Shown here one piece after another: positions 27,179 through 36,246 of a stretch of 64,000 nucleotides of DNA. A model generated the notes under the pieces. It saw nothing but the letters and a program-made list of their open reading frames with translations, was not told the DNA's origin and searched no databases. The DNA lies in NCBI RefSeq assembly GCF_003985125.1, contig NZ_ML133565.1, positions 558,001 through 622,000 on the forward strand, given 5' to 3'. The position numbers and the translations under genes were made by a program. The first letter of the stretch is position 1; the number at the start of each line of letters is the position of its first letter. Source of the DNA: Rhizobium phaseoli. GTDB lineage: Bacteria; Pseudomonadota; Alphaproteobacteria; Rhizobiales; Rhizobiaceae.

Positions 27179-29161
27179 TTAAAAGCCAAAAGGGAAGGTT
27201 TCCGGATCGCCCTTGCTGGACTGTGGAGCGACAAGTGGAGATAGCGCGTGCGTTTCATCAAACCAGATGAAAGCGTCGTATTGCCGCGACAGTGATGTCG
27301 ACATGTAATGGCTCAGCCGTTCGGTTTCCGGCCTGTAGATCACGCCTATGAATCGCTGAAGCCGCTGTTCGACCAGGCTTGCGTGCAGTTCCTCATCGGC
27401 CCTGAGGTCGAGTAGAAATCGCGGCTTTGCAGCCTCGTGACATAAGCGCTCGCAGCTCTGGGGGAGCGACGGATTCATCTGTTTCTTCTCCGCCCGCCCA
27501 TCCCAATCGTCAGCGGCGATCACCTCGCCGCAATGTGTGCCCAGCCCTATGAGGCTTGTCATCTCGTCGAAGCGCTGCCGGCACAGTTGACCGAGGCTCA
27601 GTTCGTCGCGGGCAGTTGCCATATCCGTGTAGCGGGCGTCGCCGATATGGGAGTTGTGAGCCCATATGATGATCTTTGCCGCCGGTCCGTGAAAGTCGAG
27701 AAGATGCTCGACGGTGTCGGCCATATAGGTGTCGCGCAGGTTCCAGGCTTGGGCGCCGCCGTAATACATGACGCGATAATATCGTTCGGCGGCGGCGAGC
27801 AGTCTTGCAGACTGGACGGCGTTCAGAAAATCATCTTTCCCTGAAGCCGCATCATCCAGAGATCGAGCCAGAAGCTCAGTGCATTGCTTCAGCACCGCAT
27901 CCTCGCATGATCTGTAGGCTTCGGTCAGCACGGCCCGACCATAGGTGGCGGGATTGCTCTGCCAAGGGCTGAGGCAGCCGTAACGCTCCCTGGCAATTCT
28001 GGCAGTTTCCGGGCTGATCGTTTCGAGATAATCGAGGACGGAGCGGATCGACCCGGACATATTATAGAGGTCCAAACCGTAAAACCTGACCGGATCCTTG
28101 TGCGACGCTTTGCGCCGCTCGTTTTCCTTCTTCATCCAGCCGACGAACCGCGAAAACTCCAGGTTCCGCCACATCCACTTTGGAAAGCGGCCGAACGGCT
28201 GGCCGTCTCCCGGTGCCTGACCATTTAACCAACGGTCAATGGCGGCCGCATCCGGCCAATCCGCTTCTGCTGCAATGAGATTGAATCCGTAATGTTCGAT
28301 AAAATGCCGGCTGATGGCAGCCCGCGTCTCGTAAAATTCGGCGGTGCCATGGGTGGATTCGCCAAGCAAAACAATGCGGCTGTCGGCAAACCGATCGAAA
28401 AGGACGGCAAAGCTCTTGTCGTCGACCGACGAGAATTCTTCCGCCGCGGCCGAGATGAGTTTGCTGGATGTTTCCTCTGCGCGCGATGACGGGGCTGTCG
28501 CCGTATACATCGGATGGGCGGCAGTCCAGGCGTCCTCACCGATCAGCGGGACGAAAAGGACGCCGCCCAGATCTTCCTCCTCGAAGGTGGTTGCCCCCGT
28601 GCGCGTAATGCGTTTCAGGCGCTGTTCGTCGTTGCGGCCGACCGGGATGATGAGCCGCCCGCCGAGATCCAGCTGCTCCTTCAAGGCGGTCGGTACCTCG
28701 GGTGCGCCAGCGGAAACGATGATCGCATCGAAGGGAGCAGCTTTGGCCCAGCCTTTGCTGCCATCGCCCACCCGGACGTCGATATTGCCGTAGCCCAGCC
28801 TTTCGAACCGTTCTCTCGCCTGAAGCGCCAGCCTTTCATGGCGTTCGACGGAATAGACGTGCCTGGCGATCCGGCTGACGAGCGCCGAGGCGTATCCGGA
28901 ACCGGTTCCGACCTCGAGAACCTTGTCGTCCGCTTCGAGGTCGGCTTTTTCGATCATCAGGGCGACAATGAAAGGCTGGGAGATCGTCTGACCGTCGCCG
29001 ATCGACAAGGGCGCGTCCTCATAGGCGAATTCCTCGAAGCCTGGATCGACGAATTTCTCGCGCGGCACGATGCGCATCGCCTTGATGACACTTTGATCGC
29101 CGATGCCGCGACGCATGACATGGTGTTCCACCATGTGGTCTCGCAGGCGGTTCATATCCAT
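27179..29161 (-). CDS. Protein-isoaspartate methyltransferase / erythromycin-esterase-like fusion
   Basis: A 660-residue two-domain protein. Residues 1-215 are a PCMT-type methyltransferase with SAM motif VLEVGTGSGYASAL (81-94) and upstream GDGQTISQPFIVALM; it would repair isoaspartyl residues. After a linker rich in Ser and Thr (about 218-240), residues 245-660 form an erythromycin-esterase-superfamily domain with LLGESTHGTAEFYETR (266-280), EADWPDAAAIDRW and IIWAHNSHIGDAR, the histidine and glutamate motifs of that fold. The esterase-like domain does not imply macrolide resistance. ATG 29161 follows GGAGG and an EcfG-type promoter with N18 spacing. The frame extends upstream over the next gene and is not used. 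Confidence 0.85.
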   Translation of the reverse strand: MDMNRLRDHMVEHHVMRRGIGDQSVIKAMRIVPREKFVDPGFEEFAYEDAPLSIGDGQTISQPFIVALMIEKADLEADDKVLEVGTGSGYASALVSRIARHVYSVERHERLALQARERFERLGYGNIDVRVGDGSKGWAKAAPFDAIIVSAGAPEVPTALKEQLDLGGRLIIPVGRNDEQRLKRITRTGATTFEEEDLGGVLFVPLIGEDAWTAAHPMYTATAPSSRAEETSSKLISAAAEEFSSVDDKSFAVLFDRFADSRIVLLGESTHGTAEFYETRAAISRHFIEHYGFNLIAAEADWPDAAAIDRWLNGQAPGDGQPFGRFPKWMWRNLEFSRFVGWMKKENERRKASHKDPVRFYGLDLYNMSGSIRSVLDYLETISPETARIARERYGCLSPWQSNPATYGRAVLTEAYRSCEDAVLKQCTELLARSLDDAASGKDDFLNAVQSARLLAAAERYYRVMYYGGAQAWNLRDTYMADTVEHLLDFHGPAAKIIIWAHNSHIGDARYTDMATARDELSLGQLCRQRFDEMTSLIGLGTHCGEVIAADDWDGRAEKKQMNPSLPQSCERLCHEAAKPRFLLDLRADEELHASLVEQRLQRFIGVIYRPETERLSHYMSTSLSRQYDAFIWFDETHALSPLVAPQSSKGDPETFPFGF

Positions 29162-29184
29162 GGAATACCTCCACTCTCGAACAG

Positions 29185-29210
29185 AACAGCCGAAGGCGCG
29201 TGGTTGTTCC
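29185..29210 (-). promoter_or_regulatory. EcfG-type promoter before the PCMT/esterase fusion (N18)
   Basis: On the minus strand GGAAC (29210-29206), 18 bases, then GTT (29187-29185), one base longer than the other sites in this island but within the reported spacing. It lies directly upstream of ATG 29161 and just after the stop of the second DUF4142 gene. Confidence 0.55.
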
Positions 29211-29226
29211 GACCAATGGCACACTG

Positions 29227-29850
29227 CTATGGCTTGGGCTTGTTTGCCGCCATGGTCTGCGGGGGCAGCCGGATCGCCGCGCCTGTCAGCGCGGCATTGA
29301 TCTCCTGGGCGTGTCTGAGATGGGCGAGTACGACAGGCAGCATGGACGCTGCCAATCGCTGCATCTCGGCGTCCTCGCCGAGGGAAATTTCCCAAGCCAG
29401 CAATTGCGCCGTCTTCTGATGGTCGACGATCTGCGCCTTGATATAGGCGGCATCGAACGCCTCGTCATCCAGCCTGTCCAACTGGTCGCGCACCGCTTGA
29501 TGGTCCGGATCGAGCGACGTCGGGAGCGGTATCTTGGCGGCGTCGGCAAGTTCCCTCAGTTTGCTATTGGCATCTGTGTGATCGCGAACCATCATATCGG
29601 CAAATTGCTTTGCGGCATCGGCCTTTGCCTTGCCGCTGGCCATCTTGCCCAATTCCACCTCGGCAAGTCCGCCGGCGGCTGCGAGCTGCGCAAACAGCCG
29701 ATCCTGATTATTGGTTTGGTGTGGTGCCGGAACGCCCGGCTTGGACATCGCAGTGTCGGCGCCCATTCCAGCGGGATTGCCGATCTGGGCGACGGCGGCG
29801 CCGTTCAGCAGGATCAGTCCGGCCAGCAGGGCGAAAGGGCGGCGATACAT
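29227..29850 (-). CDS. DUF4142 domain protein 2, exported
   Basis: A 207-residue protein with a signal peptide (MYRRPFALLAGLILLNGAAVA) and a DUF4142 domain: LFAQLAAAGGLAEVELGKMA, FADMMVRDHTDANSKLREL and AHLRHAQEINAAL. It differs from the first copy by a Pro/Gln-rich stretch after the signal peptide (GVPAPHQTNNQDR) and a longer C-tail. ATG 29850 has a nearby GAGGAGAAAG. It starts 17 bp after the cytochrome peroxidase-like gene, so the two form an operon, perhaps both acting in the periplasm. Confidence 0.8.
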   Translation of the reverse strand: MYRRPFALLAGLILLNGAAVAQIGNPAGMGADTAMSKPGVPAPHQTNNQDRLFAQLAAAGGLAEVELGKMASGKAKADAAKQFADMMVRDHTDANSKLRELADAAKIPLPTSLDPDHQAVRDQLDRLDDEAFDAAYIKAQIVDHQKTAQLLAWEISLGEDAEMQRLAASMLPVVLAHLRHAQEINAALTGAAIRLPPQTMAANKPKP

Positions 29851-29867
29851 GGCTTTCTCCTCATACC

Positions 29868-31274
29868 TCACAGCGTCAGCAAATAGGCGACGAGATCCTT
29901 CTTCTCCTGCCCGGTCAGCTTGACCCCGAGCACAAGATTGAAGAATTCGACCGTGTCGGCGAGTGTCATCAGTCGACCGTCATGCAGATAAGGCGGCGAA
30001 TCCTTGATGCCGCGCAGCGTGAAAGTCTTGATCGGCCCGTCGGGCAGCGTGGCGAAATCATTGAAGACTTGGCCAATCTTGTAGAAGCGCTCGAGCTTCA
30101 GGTCGTGCATGTTGTTGTCCATGAAGGCGGTCTGGGGCACGTGGCAGTCGGCACAGCGTCCCTTGCCAATGAAGACCTGCTCGCCGGAGAGCTCTTGCGG
30201 CGTGGCGAGCGCGGGGTCCAGTCGGCCAAACGGATCGAGCTTCGGCGCGGGCGGGAAATCGATGATATTCTGCATCTGCGCCATCATCGCGACCTGGTTC
30301 GGCCGGTCAGGAAGATTGACGCCCTTGCGTGTCGCGCTCACATGGTCGCCGTTGAAATAGGCGGTTCTCTGCTCGAATTCGGTGAAGTCTTCGACCGACC
30401 GCAACGACCGCTTCGAACCGTGAATCTGCTGGTTGAACAGGCCGCGCAGGCTGGTCGTGTCCAGCCGGAATCGATCCGCCTGCGGGCGAACATCCGGCGT
30501 CAGGTGAAAGGCGGCGTTGGTGTGGAAATTGGAGTGACAGTCGAGGCAGGCGACACCCATGCTCGGGTCGGCAACCTTTCTGTCTTCGGTCTGGTTGAAT
30601 TCTTCCTGCGGGAAAGGCGTCAGAAGCAGCCGCAGCCCTTCCATCTGAACCGGCGTGATGATGCCGTTCATGATTTCATAGAAGTTTTTGATCGTCAGCA
30701 ACTGCCCGCGGGAAACATCACCAAGCTCAGGGCGGGTCGTCAAAAAGATCGGCGGCGGGAATTCCGGGGTGAGGTTGTCGGGAAGGTCGAAATCGACGTC
30801 GAACCGGCGGAGATCCCGCATTTCGCTTGCATGAATTTCATCGATCTCACGGTTCGGAAAGACCTGCCCGCCTGTCGCCTGCTTCACATGCGGTAGAGGC
30901 AGGAACCCCTCCGGCAGCAGGTTCTTCTCGCGAATTTCGCCCGGCGCCATGGCCGCGAGTTGATCCCAGCTCGTGTCGGTCGGAAGCTTCACGCGGATGC
31001 CGTCCTGCACCGGCTTCATGCCTGCCGACATCATGACGCCAGCCATGGGCTTGTCGGACAGATCATAACGACGCTCCAGAAGGCTGCGCTGTCGTTGAGC
31101 GACTTCCGGCTTCTGCGCCTCATCGATCTTGCGCGCTTCGGAAAACGGCATGGTGGGCAATGGCCGATAGGTCGTGTCGGGCGGCAAAGGGTCTGACAAG
31201 GCGCCGGCTGTCAGGACGACGACGCCGGCAAAAGAAGCCGCACAAAACAGGCCAATAGCACGAGATGTCCGCAT
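29868..31274 (-). CDS. Diheme cytochrome c peroxidase-like protein, exported
   Basis: A 468-residue protein with a signal peptide (MRTSRAIGLFCAASFAGVVV) and two heme-c sites, CLDCH in the middle and CADCH near residue 380. Both are followed by segments typical of the bacterial peroxidase/MauG superfamily, for example TFTLRGIKDSPPYLHDGRL and EFFNLVLGVKL at the C-terminus. It could reduce peroxide or oxidise a periplasmic substrate. The N-terminal 200 residues are larger than in classical CcpA peroxidases, so a different activity is possible. ATG 31274 follows GGAGGAGAGGG. An EcfG-type promoter ends 38 bp upstream, and the gene is divergent from the permease. Confidence 0.8.
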   Translation of the reverse strand: MRTSRAIGLFCAASFAGVVVLTAGALSDPLPPDTTYRPLPTMPFSEARKIDEAQKPEVAQRQRSLLERRYDLSDKPMAGVMMSAGMKPVQDGIRVKLPTDTSWDQLAAMAPGEIREKNLLPEGFLPLPHVKQATGGQVFPNREIDEIHASEMRDLRRFDVDFDLPDNLTPEFPPPIFLTTRPELGDVSRGQLLTIKNFYEIMNGIITPVQMEGLRLLLTPFPQEEFNQTEDRKVADPSMGVACLDCHSNFHTNAAFHLTPDVRPQADRFRLDTTSLRGLFNQQIHGSKRSLRSVEDFTEFEQRTAYFNGDHVSATRKGVNLPDRPNQVAMMAQMQNIIDFPPAPKLDPFGRLDPALATPQELSGEQVFIGKGRCADCHVPQTAFMDNNMHDLKLERFYKIGQVFNDFATLPDGPIKTFTLRGIKDSPPYLHDGRLMTLADTVEFFNLVLGVKLTGQEKKDLVAYLLTL

Positions 31275-31311
31275 ATCCCTCTCCTCCGCTCGCGGGTTGA
31301 GCTGGCCTCCA

Positions 31312-31336
31312 AACTGCACGCGGCACCAATTGTTCC
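31312..31336 (-). promoter_or_regulatory. EcfG-type promoter before the diheme cytochrome operon
   Basis: Minus strand GGAAC (31336-31332), N17, GTT (31314-31312). It drives the cytochrome gene and its coupled DUF4142 gene. A divergent EcfG-type promoter lies 93 bp away. Confidence 0.75.
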
Positions 31337-31428
31337 GGGCAATTCTGGTATGGTCCGCACTTTCTGCGTGACCCGGATCTGCCGCCCGGGCCGGTCTTTC
31401 GATCGCATCTTTCCATGGCTGTGCCTCG

Positions 31429-31453
31429 GGAACCCGCGCGTTCCCCGCTTGTT
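31429..31453 (+). promoter_or_regulatory. EcfG-type promoter before the APC permease
   Basis: GGAAC (31429-31433), N17, GTT (31451-31453), 32 bp upstream of the TTG start at 31486. Confidence 0.75.
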
Positions 31454-31485
31454 GGTTATCGCCCAGCCTGGATAAGGAATGAAAA

Positions 31486-33381
31486 TTGAACCTCAGCACG
31501 CTCCTGTTCGGTCGGCGTCTTGCCAATCGTGAGCATGAAGACAAGAAGATCGGTTGGATCGCAGCCGTGCCGGCAATGGGCCTGGATGGCCTGGGATCGT
31601 CTTCCTATGGCCCGGAAGCAGCGCTCACCGTGCTCATTCCGCTCGGCCCGCTCGGCCTGGGCTATATCGGCCCGGTGATCGGCTGCATCGTCGGTCTGCT
31701 GGCGATCCTCTATTTCTCCTACAGACAGACGCTCGCGGCCTATCCGACGAACGGCGGTGCCTATGTCGTGGCGAAGGAAAATCTCGGAGAATATCCGAGC
31801 CTGCTTGCCGCCGCGGCGCTGATGATCGACTACGTGCTGAATGTCGCGGTCGGCGTTTCAGCCGGTGTGGGAGCACTCGTCTCGGCAATACCCGACCTTC
31901 ACCCTTATATCCTGCCCCTGTGCCTCGGCATCGTTCTCCTCGTCACGCTGGCCAATTTGCGCGGAACCGGGGAGGCCGGCTGGCTGTTCGCCCTGCCGAC
32001 CTATGTATTCGTTATCTGTTTCCTGGGCGCCATCGGCTATGGACTGGTCGGGATCGGCCTGGGAGAGAGGCCGGCACCCATTGTCGAGCCGCCGCCACTC
32101 GGTCCGACTGCTGAAGGCGCAACGCTCTGGCTGCTGATGCACGCATTTGCCAGCGGCTGCACCGCCATGACCGGCGTGGAAGCTGTTTCCAATGGCATGG
32201 GTTCCTTCAGGCAACCTGTCATGCGAAACGCCTACCTCACTCTCACGATTATCGTCGTTATTCTCGGTCTGTTGCTCGGCGGTATCGCGATCCTCGCCAC
32301 CGCCTTTGAGATTGGTGCAATGGATCAGACGAAGGAAGGCTATCAGAGCGTGCTGTCGCAGCTGCTTGCCGCCGTTGCCGGCCATGGCGCCTTTTATTAC
32401 ATCGCGATGACAAGCCTCCTCAGTGTCCTGTGCCTCTCCGCCAATACCAGTTTTGTCGGTTTTCCGCGTCTCTGCCAGATGGTGGCTGCCGATGGCTATC
32501 TGCCCAAAGCCTTTGCTCAACCCGGCCGCCGGCTCGTGTTTACCGCCGGCATCCTGTTCCTCTCCGGCGTCGCCGGGCTGCTTCTGCTCGTCTTCGGAGG
32601 GATTACCGACAATTTGATCCCGCTCTTTGCAATCGGCGCCTTTTTGACTTTCACGATTTCTCAGGCAGGCATGACCGTGCATTGGCGCCGCCGGTCCACG
32701 CACCACAGAGCAAAGCTGGTCATGAATGGCCTCGGCGCGGTCTCGACAGCGGCGGCGCTCATCATCATTTTGGTGGCGAAGTTTGCCGAAGGCGCGTGGA
32801 TCACGCTGATGGCCGTCCCGATGGCGATCCTCGTCCTGAAATCGGTCAAGAGCTACTATGCCTCTCTTCAACGCGAGCTGCGGAAGCCTGGTCCGATCAC
32901 CATCGAAGATATCGAACCGCCGACGGTTCTGGTCGTCACCGAGACGTGGAACAGATTGAGCGAGCGCGCCATTAAATTTGCGCTGACAATCTCGCCCGAC
33001 GTCGTCGCCGTCCATTTCATTCGTCTCGGCGGGCCGGACCGCGAGGAGGGCGAAAACGGGCTTCGTGAGGAATGGCGTGTTGACGTGGAAGAGCCGATCG
33101 CGGCACGCGGATTGAAGCCGCCAAGGCTGATGCTCATTCCCGCTCCTTATCGGCAATTGCACGAACCGCTGCTGCGGCTGATCGAAAAGCTGGATGCCGA
33201 CAGTCCCGAGAGGCGGGTTGCGGTTCTCATTCCCGAAACCGTCAAGGACAGATGGTGGCAGAAGCTTCTGCACATGAACAGGGCGGGGCGGCTGCGGACG
33301 AAACTCGTCAGGCTCGGAGGACCACGGCTGACGGTGGCTACGGTCCCCTGGCGGCTTTATCGGGAGGAGCAGACGGCGTGA
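31486..33381 (+). CDS. APC-superfamily amino acid/polyamine-type permease
   Basis: A 631-residue membrane protein with about twelve helices in the first 460 residues. The APC motif near the N-terminus reads GLDGLGSSSYGPEAALTVLI. The C-terminal 170 residues are soluble (VLVVTETWNRLSERAIKFAL, VAVLIPETVKDRWWQKLL) and resemble a universal-stress-like cytoplasmic domain, as in large APC/KUP-like permeases of unknown substrate. The start is taken as TTG 31486 because AAGGA (31474-31478) precedes it and the first helix follows at the right place; an ATG at 31479 is out of frame. An EcfG-type promoter suggests stress induction. Confidence 0.78.
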   Translation: MNLSTLLFGRRLANREHEDKKIGWIAAVPAMGLDGLGSSSYGPEAALTVLIPLGPLGLGYIGPVIGCIVGLLAILYFSYRQTLAAYPTNGGAYVVAKENLGEYPSLLAAAALMIDYVLNVAVGVSAGVGALVSAIPDLHPYILPLCLGIVLLVTLANLRGTGEAGWLFALPTYVFVICFLGAIGYGLVGIGLGERPAPIVEPPPLGPTAEGATLWLLMHAFASGCTAMTGVEAVSNGMGSFRQPVMRNAYLTLTIIVVILGLLLGGIAILATAFEIGAMDQTKEGYQSVLSQLLAAVAGHGAFYYIAMTSLLSVLCLSANTSFVGFPRLCQMVAADGYLPKAFAQPGRRLVFTAGILFLSGVAGLLLLVFGGITDNLIPLFAIGAFLTFTISQAGMTVHWRRRSTHHRAKLVMNGLGAVSTAAALIIILVAKFAEGAWITLMAVPMAILVLKSVKSYYASLQRELRKPGPITIEDIEPPTVLVVTETWNRLSERAIKFALTISPDVVAVHFIRLGGPDREEGENGLREEWRVDVEEPIAARGLKPPRLMLIPAPYRQLHEPLLRLIEKLDADSPERRVAVLIPETVKDRWWQKLLHMNRAGRLRTKLVRLGGPRLTVATVPWRLYREEQTA

Positions 33382-33405
33382 GCGCTTTTTGCTCGATGCA
33401 GCCTT

Positions 33406-33430
33406 GGAACTTAGTCGGAAGTGCGAAGTT
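33406..33430 (+). promoter_or_regulatory. EcfG-type promoter before the 81-residue protein gene
   Basis: GGAAC (33406-33410), N17, GTT (33428-33430), 25 bp upstream of ATG 33456 and 24 bp after the permease stop. Confidence 0.75.
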
Positions 33431-33455
33431 GGGCAGGCATCAGCAAGAGGCGCCA

Positions 33456-33701
33456 ATGTCCGTCAATCCCTTGATGAGCGAACCGGTCGAAGATCTCGCT
33501 TCCCGTCTGGAGGCGATGACGGATGACGAGTTGTTCGAAACCATGAATGAGCTGGAAAAAGTGAGCGACCGAGCCGAGCACGACGCGACGGAGGAGGCTC
33601 TGTCCCGCATCGCTCTGACTGAAAGCGAAATCGAGCGGCGCTACCCTGGCCGACTGCTCGCGCCGTATCGCGACTGGAGGCAAAGGCAGCCGCTGCTGTG
33701 A
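33456..33701 (+). CDS. Small hypothetical protein, 81 residues
   Basis: A predicted all-helical acidic protein, MSVNPLMSEPVEDLASRLEA at the start and a basic end (RLLAPYRDWRQRQPLL). I do not recognise a family. Its support is an EcfG-type promoter placed immediately upstream and a following gene only 44 bp away. AAGAGG at 33445-33450 may serve ATG 33456. The frame is open upstream to 33252 inside the permease gene, which is not used. Function unknown; probably a stress-induced small protein. Confidence 0.6.
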   Translation: MSVNPLMSEPVEDLASRLEAMTDDELFETMNELEKVSDRAEHDATEEALSRIALTESEIERRYPGRLLAPYRDWRQRQPLL

Positions 33702-33745
33702 CTGTGGCGAATTAGCGCAAATGCAAAGAATAGACGGAGGTAGAG

Positions 33746-34009
33746 ATGAGCAGCTCTGAAACGACGACGGACCACAAGAAGATCCGCAAATGGGCAGAAG
33801 ACAGGGAAGGCAGGCCGGCCGCGATCCGGACCCGCGGCAAGGGAGGTGTACTGCGCATCGATTTTGGAGAGAAGGAAGAGGAATTCGACGAAATCGACTG
33901 GGACGAATTCTTCAAGATCTTCGACGAAAACAAGCTTGCCTTTCTCTACCAGGACAAGACCAAGGACGGGAAGACAAGCCGCTTCAACAAATTCGTCGAG
34001 CGTAACTGA
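33746..34009 (+). CDS. Small acidic hypothetical protein, 87 residues
   Basis: A small soluble protein with a basic start (HKKIRKWAEDREGRPAAIRT), a beta segment GGVLRIDFG and a strongly acidic centre (EEEFDEIDWDEFFKIFDE), ending with KTSRFNKFVERN. It looks like a conserved rhizobial family sometimes given misleading glucan-enzyme names; I see no catalytic domain. CGGAGG at 33735-33740 precedes ATG 33746. It lies 44 bp after the previous small gene without its own EcfG-type site, so both are probably one transcript. Confidence 0.65.
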   Translation: MSSSETTTDHKKIRKWAEDREGRPAAIRTRGKGGVLRIDFGEKEEEFDEIDWDEFFKIFDENKLAFLYQDKTKDGKTSRFNKFVERN

Positions 34010-34060
34010 ATGCCCTTCACGCGGCGCTTCCCATCGCCGCGTTTGTGCCGAGGGCCGATG

Positions 34061-34861
34061 TCATTTGCGGCCAGAGCCCGGCTCCGCCATTTTCGAATGC
34101 TGGTGCGCGAGCACGCTTGCCGGGGTGACGTTGGCAACGGCGGCTTGGAGCTTGTTCTTCCAGCCGCTGACGACATCGCCTTCGCCATCCATCATCGCGT
34201 CATAGCCGATGCGCGCGACTTCACCTGCATCATCCTTCTTCGACTGGCCGATCGCGGTATCCAAAAGACCTGCCCGTTTGAAGAACTCGGTTTCCGTAGC
34301 TCCGGGCATGAGGCAGCTGACGGTCACACCGGAATCCTTCAATTCCTCGCGCAGGGCGAAAGAGAAGCTGTTGATGAAGGCCTTGGTGGCGTTATAGACG
34401 GCCTGATACGAGCCCGGCATGAAGCCTGCGATCGAACCTGTGAGCAGAATGCGTCCCTCACCGCGGCTGCGCATCTGGTTGCCGACAGCGTGGATCAGGT
34501 CGATCGTCCCGGTGATGTTGGTATCGACGACCTTGCGGGCCTCTGCAAAATCCTGGTCGAGAAAGGCCTTGCCGAGCCCGCATCCTGCATTCGCCATCAG
34601 CAGGTCCACCGACCGGCCGCTGCCGGTGATCCGTTCCACGAGCCGATCTACGCCTTGGGATGTCGACAGGTCGGCCTCAACGGCCTCGACCGCCGTGCCG
34701 AACTCCTTGAGGTGGGCTGCCGCTTGATTGATGCGCTCCTCGTCGGCGGCGATGATGAGATCATAACCATCCTGGGCCGCGCATTTCGCCAGCTCGTAGC
34801 CGATGCCAGTGGAGGCGCCGGTGACGACGGCGAGGCCTTTGCCTGCTTCATTATCAGCCAT
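34061..34861 (-). CDS. Short-chain dehydrogenase/reductase
   Basis: A 266-residue classical SDR. NAD(P) motif TGASTGIG (14-21), the NAG motif in MANAGCG, active-site Ser in LLTGSIAGF and catalytic YNATK (Tyr/Lys) are all visible. Substrate cannot be told; the segment PGATETEF is common in the family. It starts 12 bp after the zinc dehydrogenase stop, on the same strand, so both form an operon controlled by the EcfG-type promoter at 36078-36102. Convergent with the small acidic gene. Confidence 0.88.
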   Translation of the reverse strand: MADNEAGKGLAVVTGASTGIGYELAKCAAQDGYDLIIAADEERINQAAAHLKEFGTAVEAVEADLSTSQGVDRLVERITGSGRSVDLLMANAGCGLGKAFLDQDFAEARKVVDTNITGTIDLIHAVGNQMRSRGEGRILLTGSIAGFMPGSYQAVYNATKAFINSFSFALREELKDSGVTVSCLMPGATETEFFKRAGLLDTAIGQSKKDDAGEVARIGYDAMMDGEGDVVSGWKNKLQAAVANVTPASVLAHQHSKMAEPGSGRK

Positions 34862-34873
34862 CTTGCTGCTCCT

Positions 34874-36043
34874 TCAGGGTTTGAGGACGACCTTGATGCA
34901 TCCGTCCTGCTTGTCGCGGAACGTCTTGTAGAGGGACGGCCCGTCTTCCAGCGTGCCGCGATGAGTGATGACGAAGGACGGATCAATGTCTCCTTCTTCG
35001 ATACGTTCCATCAATCTCGGCAAATAATGCTGGACCGGTGTCTGGGCCATCCTGAAGGTCAGGCCGCGATTGATGGCAGACCCCATCGGGATCTTGTCGA
35101 GAAAGCCGCCATAGACGCCGACAATCGAAACCGTACCGAAATTGCGACAGCAATGGATCGCCTGACGCAGCACATGCGGCCGGTCGGTTCCCATGAACAT
35201 TGCGACCTTGATGCGGTCGAGGCGCGAGTCCCAGCTGGCGGCTGCCTCGGCTTCGGTTCCAACCGCGTCGATGCAGGCATCTGCACCGCGCCCATGGGTC
35301 AGCTCCATGATTTGGTCGTAGACATCCTTGTCCAGGAAATCGAGGGGGATGGCTCCGGCAGCTTGTGCAAGGGCAAGCCGCTCGGGCACCGCATCGATGG
35401 CGATCACCCTTTCAGCGCCGAGCAGGAAGGCGGAGCGGATTGCCATTTGGCCGACAGGGCCGCAGCCCCAGATCGCGATCGTATCGCCCGGTTGAATGTT
35501 GCAGAAGTCCGCAGCCATGTAGCCGGTCGGAAAAATATCCGAAAGAAAAAGCACCTGCTCGTCGGAGAGCCCGTCCGGCACCTTGATCGGACCGACGTCG
35601 GCATAGGGCACGCGCAGATATTCCGCCTGCCCACCGGCATAGCCGCCGAGCAGATGTGAGTAGCCGAAAAGCCCGGCCGGCGAATTGCCCCACATCTTCG
35701 TGACTTTCGCGCGATCCGGATTGGAGCGCTCGCAGCCCGAATAAAAACCACGCTTGCAGAAAAAGCATTCGCCGCAGGAAATTGTGAACGGGACGACGAC
35801 ACGGTCGCCGACCTTGAGTTTGGTGTTGTCTCTGCCGACCTCCACGACCTCGCCCATGGTCTCGTGGCCCATGACGTCGCCGCTGTGCATGTCCGGCATG
35901 ACGCCGTCATAAAGATGCAGATCGGACCCGCAGATCGCGCAGGCAGTGACCTTGATGATGGCGTCCCGGCCGTTTTCAATCTTGGGATCGGGCACGCTCT
36001 CGCAGCGGATATCATGCTTGCCGTGCCAGGTCAGAGCTCTCAC
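34874..36043 (-). CDS. Zinc-dependent alcohol dehydrogenase (formaldehyde-dehydrogenase-like)
   Basis: A 389-residue medium-chain dehydrogenase. Catalytic zinc ligands lie in [13 protein letters not shown] and GHETMGEV; the structural zinc cluster is [16 protein letters not shown]. The NAD site is [12 protein letters not shown]. It resembles the glutathione-independent formaldehyde-dehydrogenase-like group, but substrate is unknown. GTG 36043 is chosen because GAGGAG precedes it and the protein then starts [15 protein letters not shown], normal for this group; a longer frame reaches 36181. First gene of the operon with the SDR. Confidence 0.85.
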   Translation of the reverse strand: MRALTWHGKHDIRCESVPDPKIENGRDAIIKVTACAICGSDLHLYDGVMPDMHSGDVMGHETMGEVVEVGRDNTKLKVGDRVVVPFTISCGECFFCKRGFYSGCERSNPDRAKVTKMWGNSPAGLFGYSHLLGGYAGGQAEYLRVPYADVGPIKVPDGLSDEQVLFLSDIFPTGYMAADFCNIQPGDTIAIWGCGPVGQMAIRSAFLLGAERVIAIDAVPERLALAQAAGAIPLDFLDKDVYDQIMELTHGRGADACIDAVGTEAEAAASWDSRLDRIKVAMFMGTDRPHVLRQAIHCCRNFGTVSIVGVYGGFLDKIPMGSAINRGLTFRMAQTPVQHYLPRLMERIEEGDIDPSFVITHRGTLEDGPSLYKTFRDKQDGCIKVVLKP

Positions 36044-36077
36044 GTCGTTTCTCCTCAGCGCTCGTCGATGGCGCTCC

Positions 36078-36102
36078 AACCTCAGCTGCTGCGAAATGTT
36101 CC
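36078..36102 (-). promoter_or_regulatory. EcfG-type promoter before the zinc dehydrogenase-SDR operon
   Basis: Minus strand GGAAC (36102-36098), N17, GTT (36080-36078), 35 bp upstream of GTG 36043. A second EcfG-type promoter faces away 38 bp to the right. Confidence 0.75.
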
Positions 36103-36140
36103 CGTCGAGCGGGGGCTGTGATCGCGGTGCCGCGGCGTTC

Positions 36141-36165
36141 GGAACAGAGGGTTGCGGTGCGAGTT
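36141..36165 (+). promoter_or_regulatory. EcfG-type promoter before the 68-residue protein gene
   Basis: GGAAC (36141-36145), N17, GTT (36163-36165), leaving a leader of roughly 70 bases before ATG 36247. Confidence 0.75.
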
Positions 36166-36246
36166 CGTCCTGAGGGCGCAAGCAACGGCAAATCCGTCGC
36201 TGCGTCCGGCTTGAACCGCAAGCTTCCCATCACGAAGGAGCAAATC

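Noticed and set aside
27179..29161. Macrolide-resistance call for the esterase-like domain
   Set aside because: The superfamily is broad, the domain is fused to a repair methyltransferase and controlled by a stress promoter; no evidence points to antibiotics.
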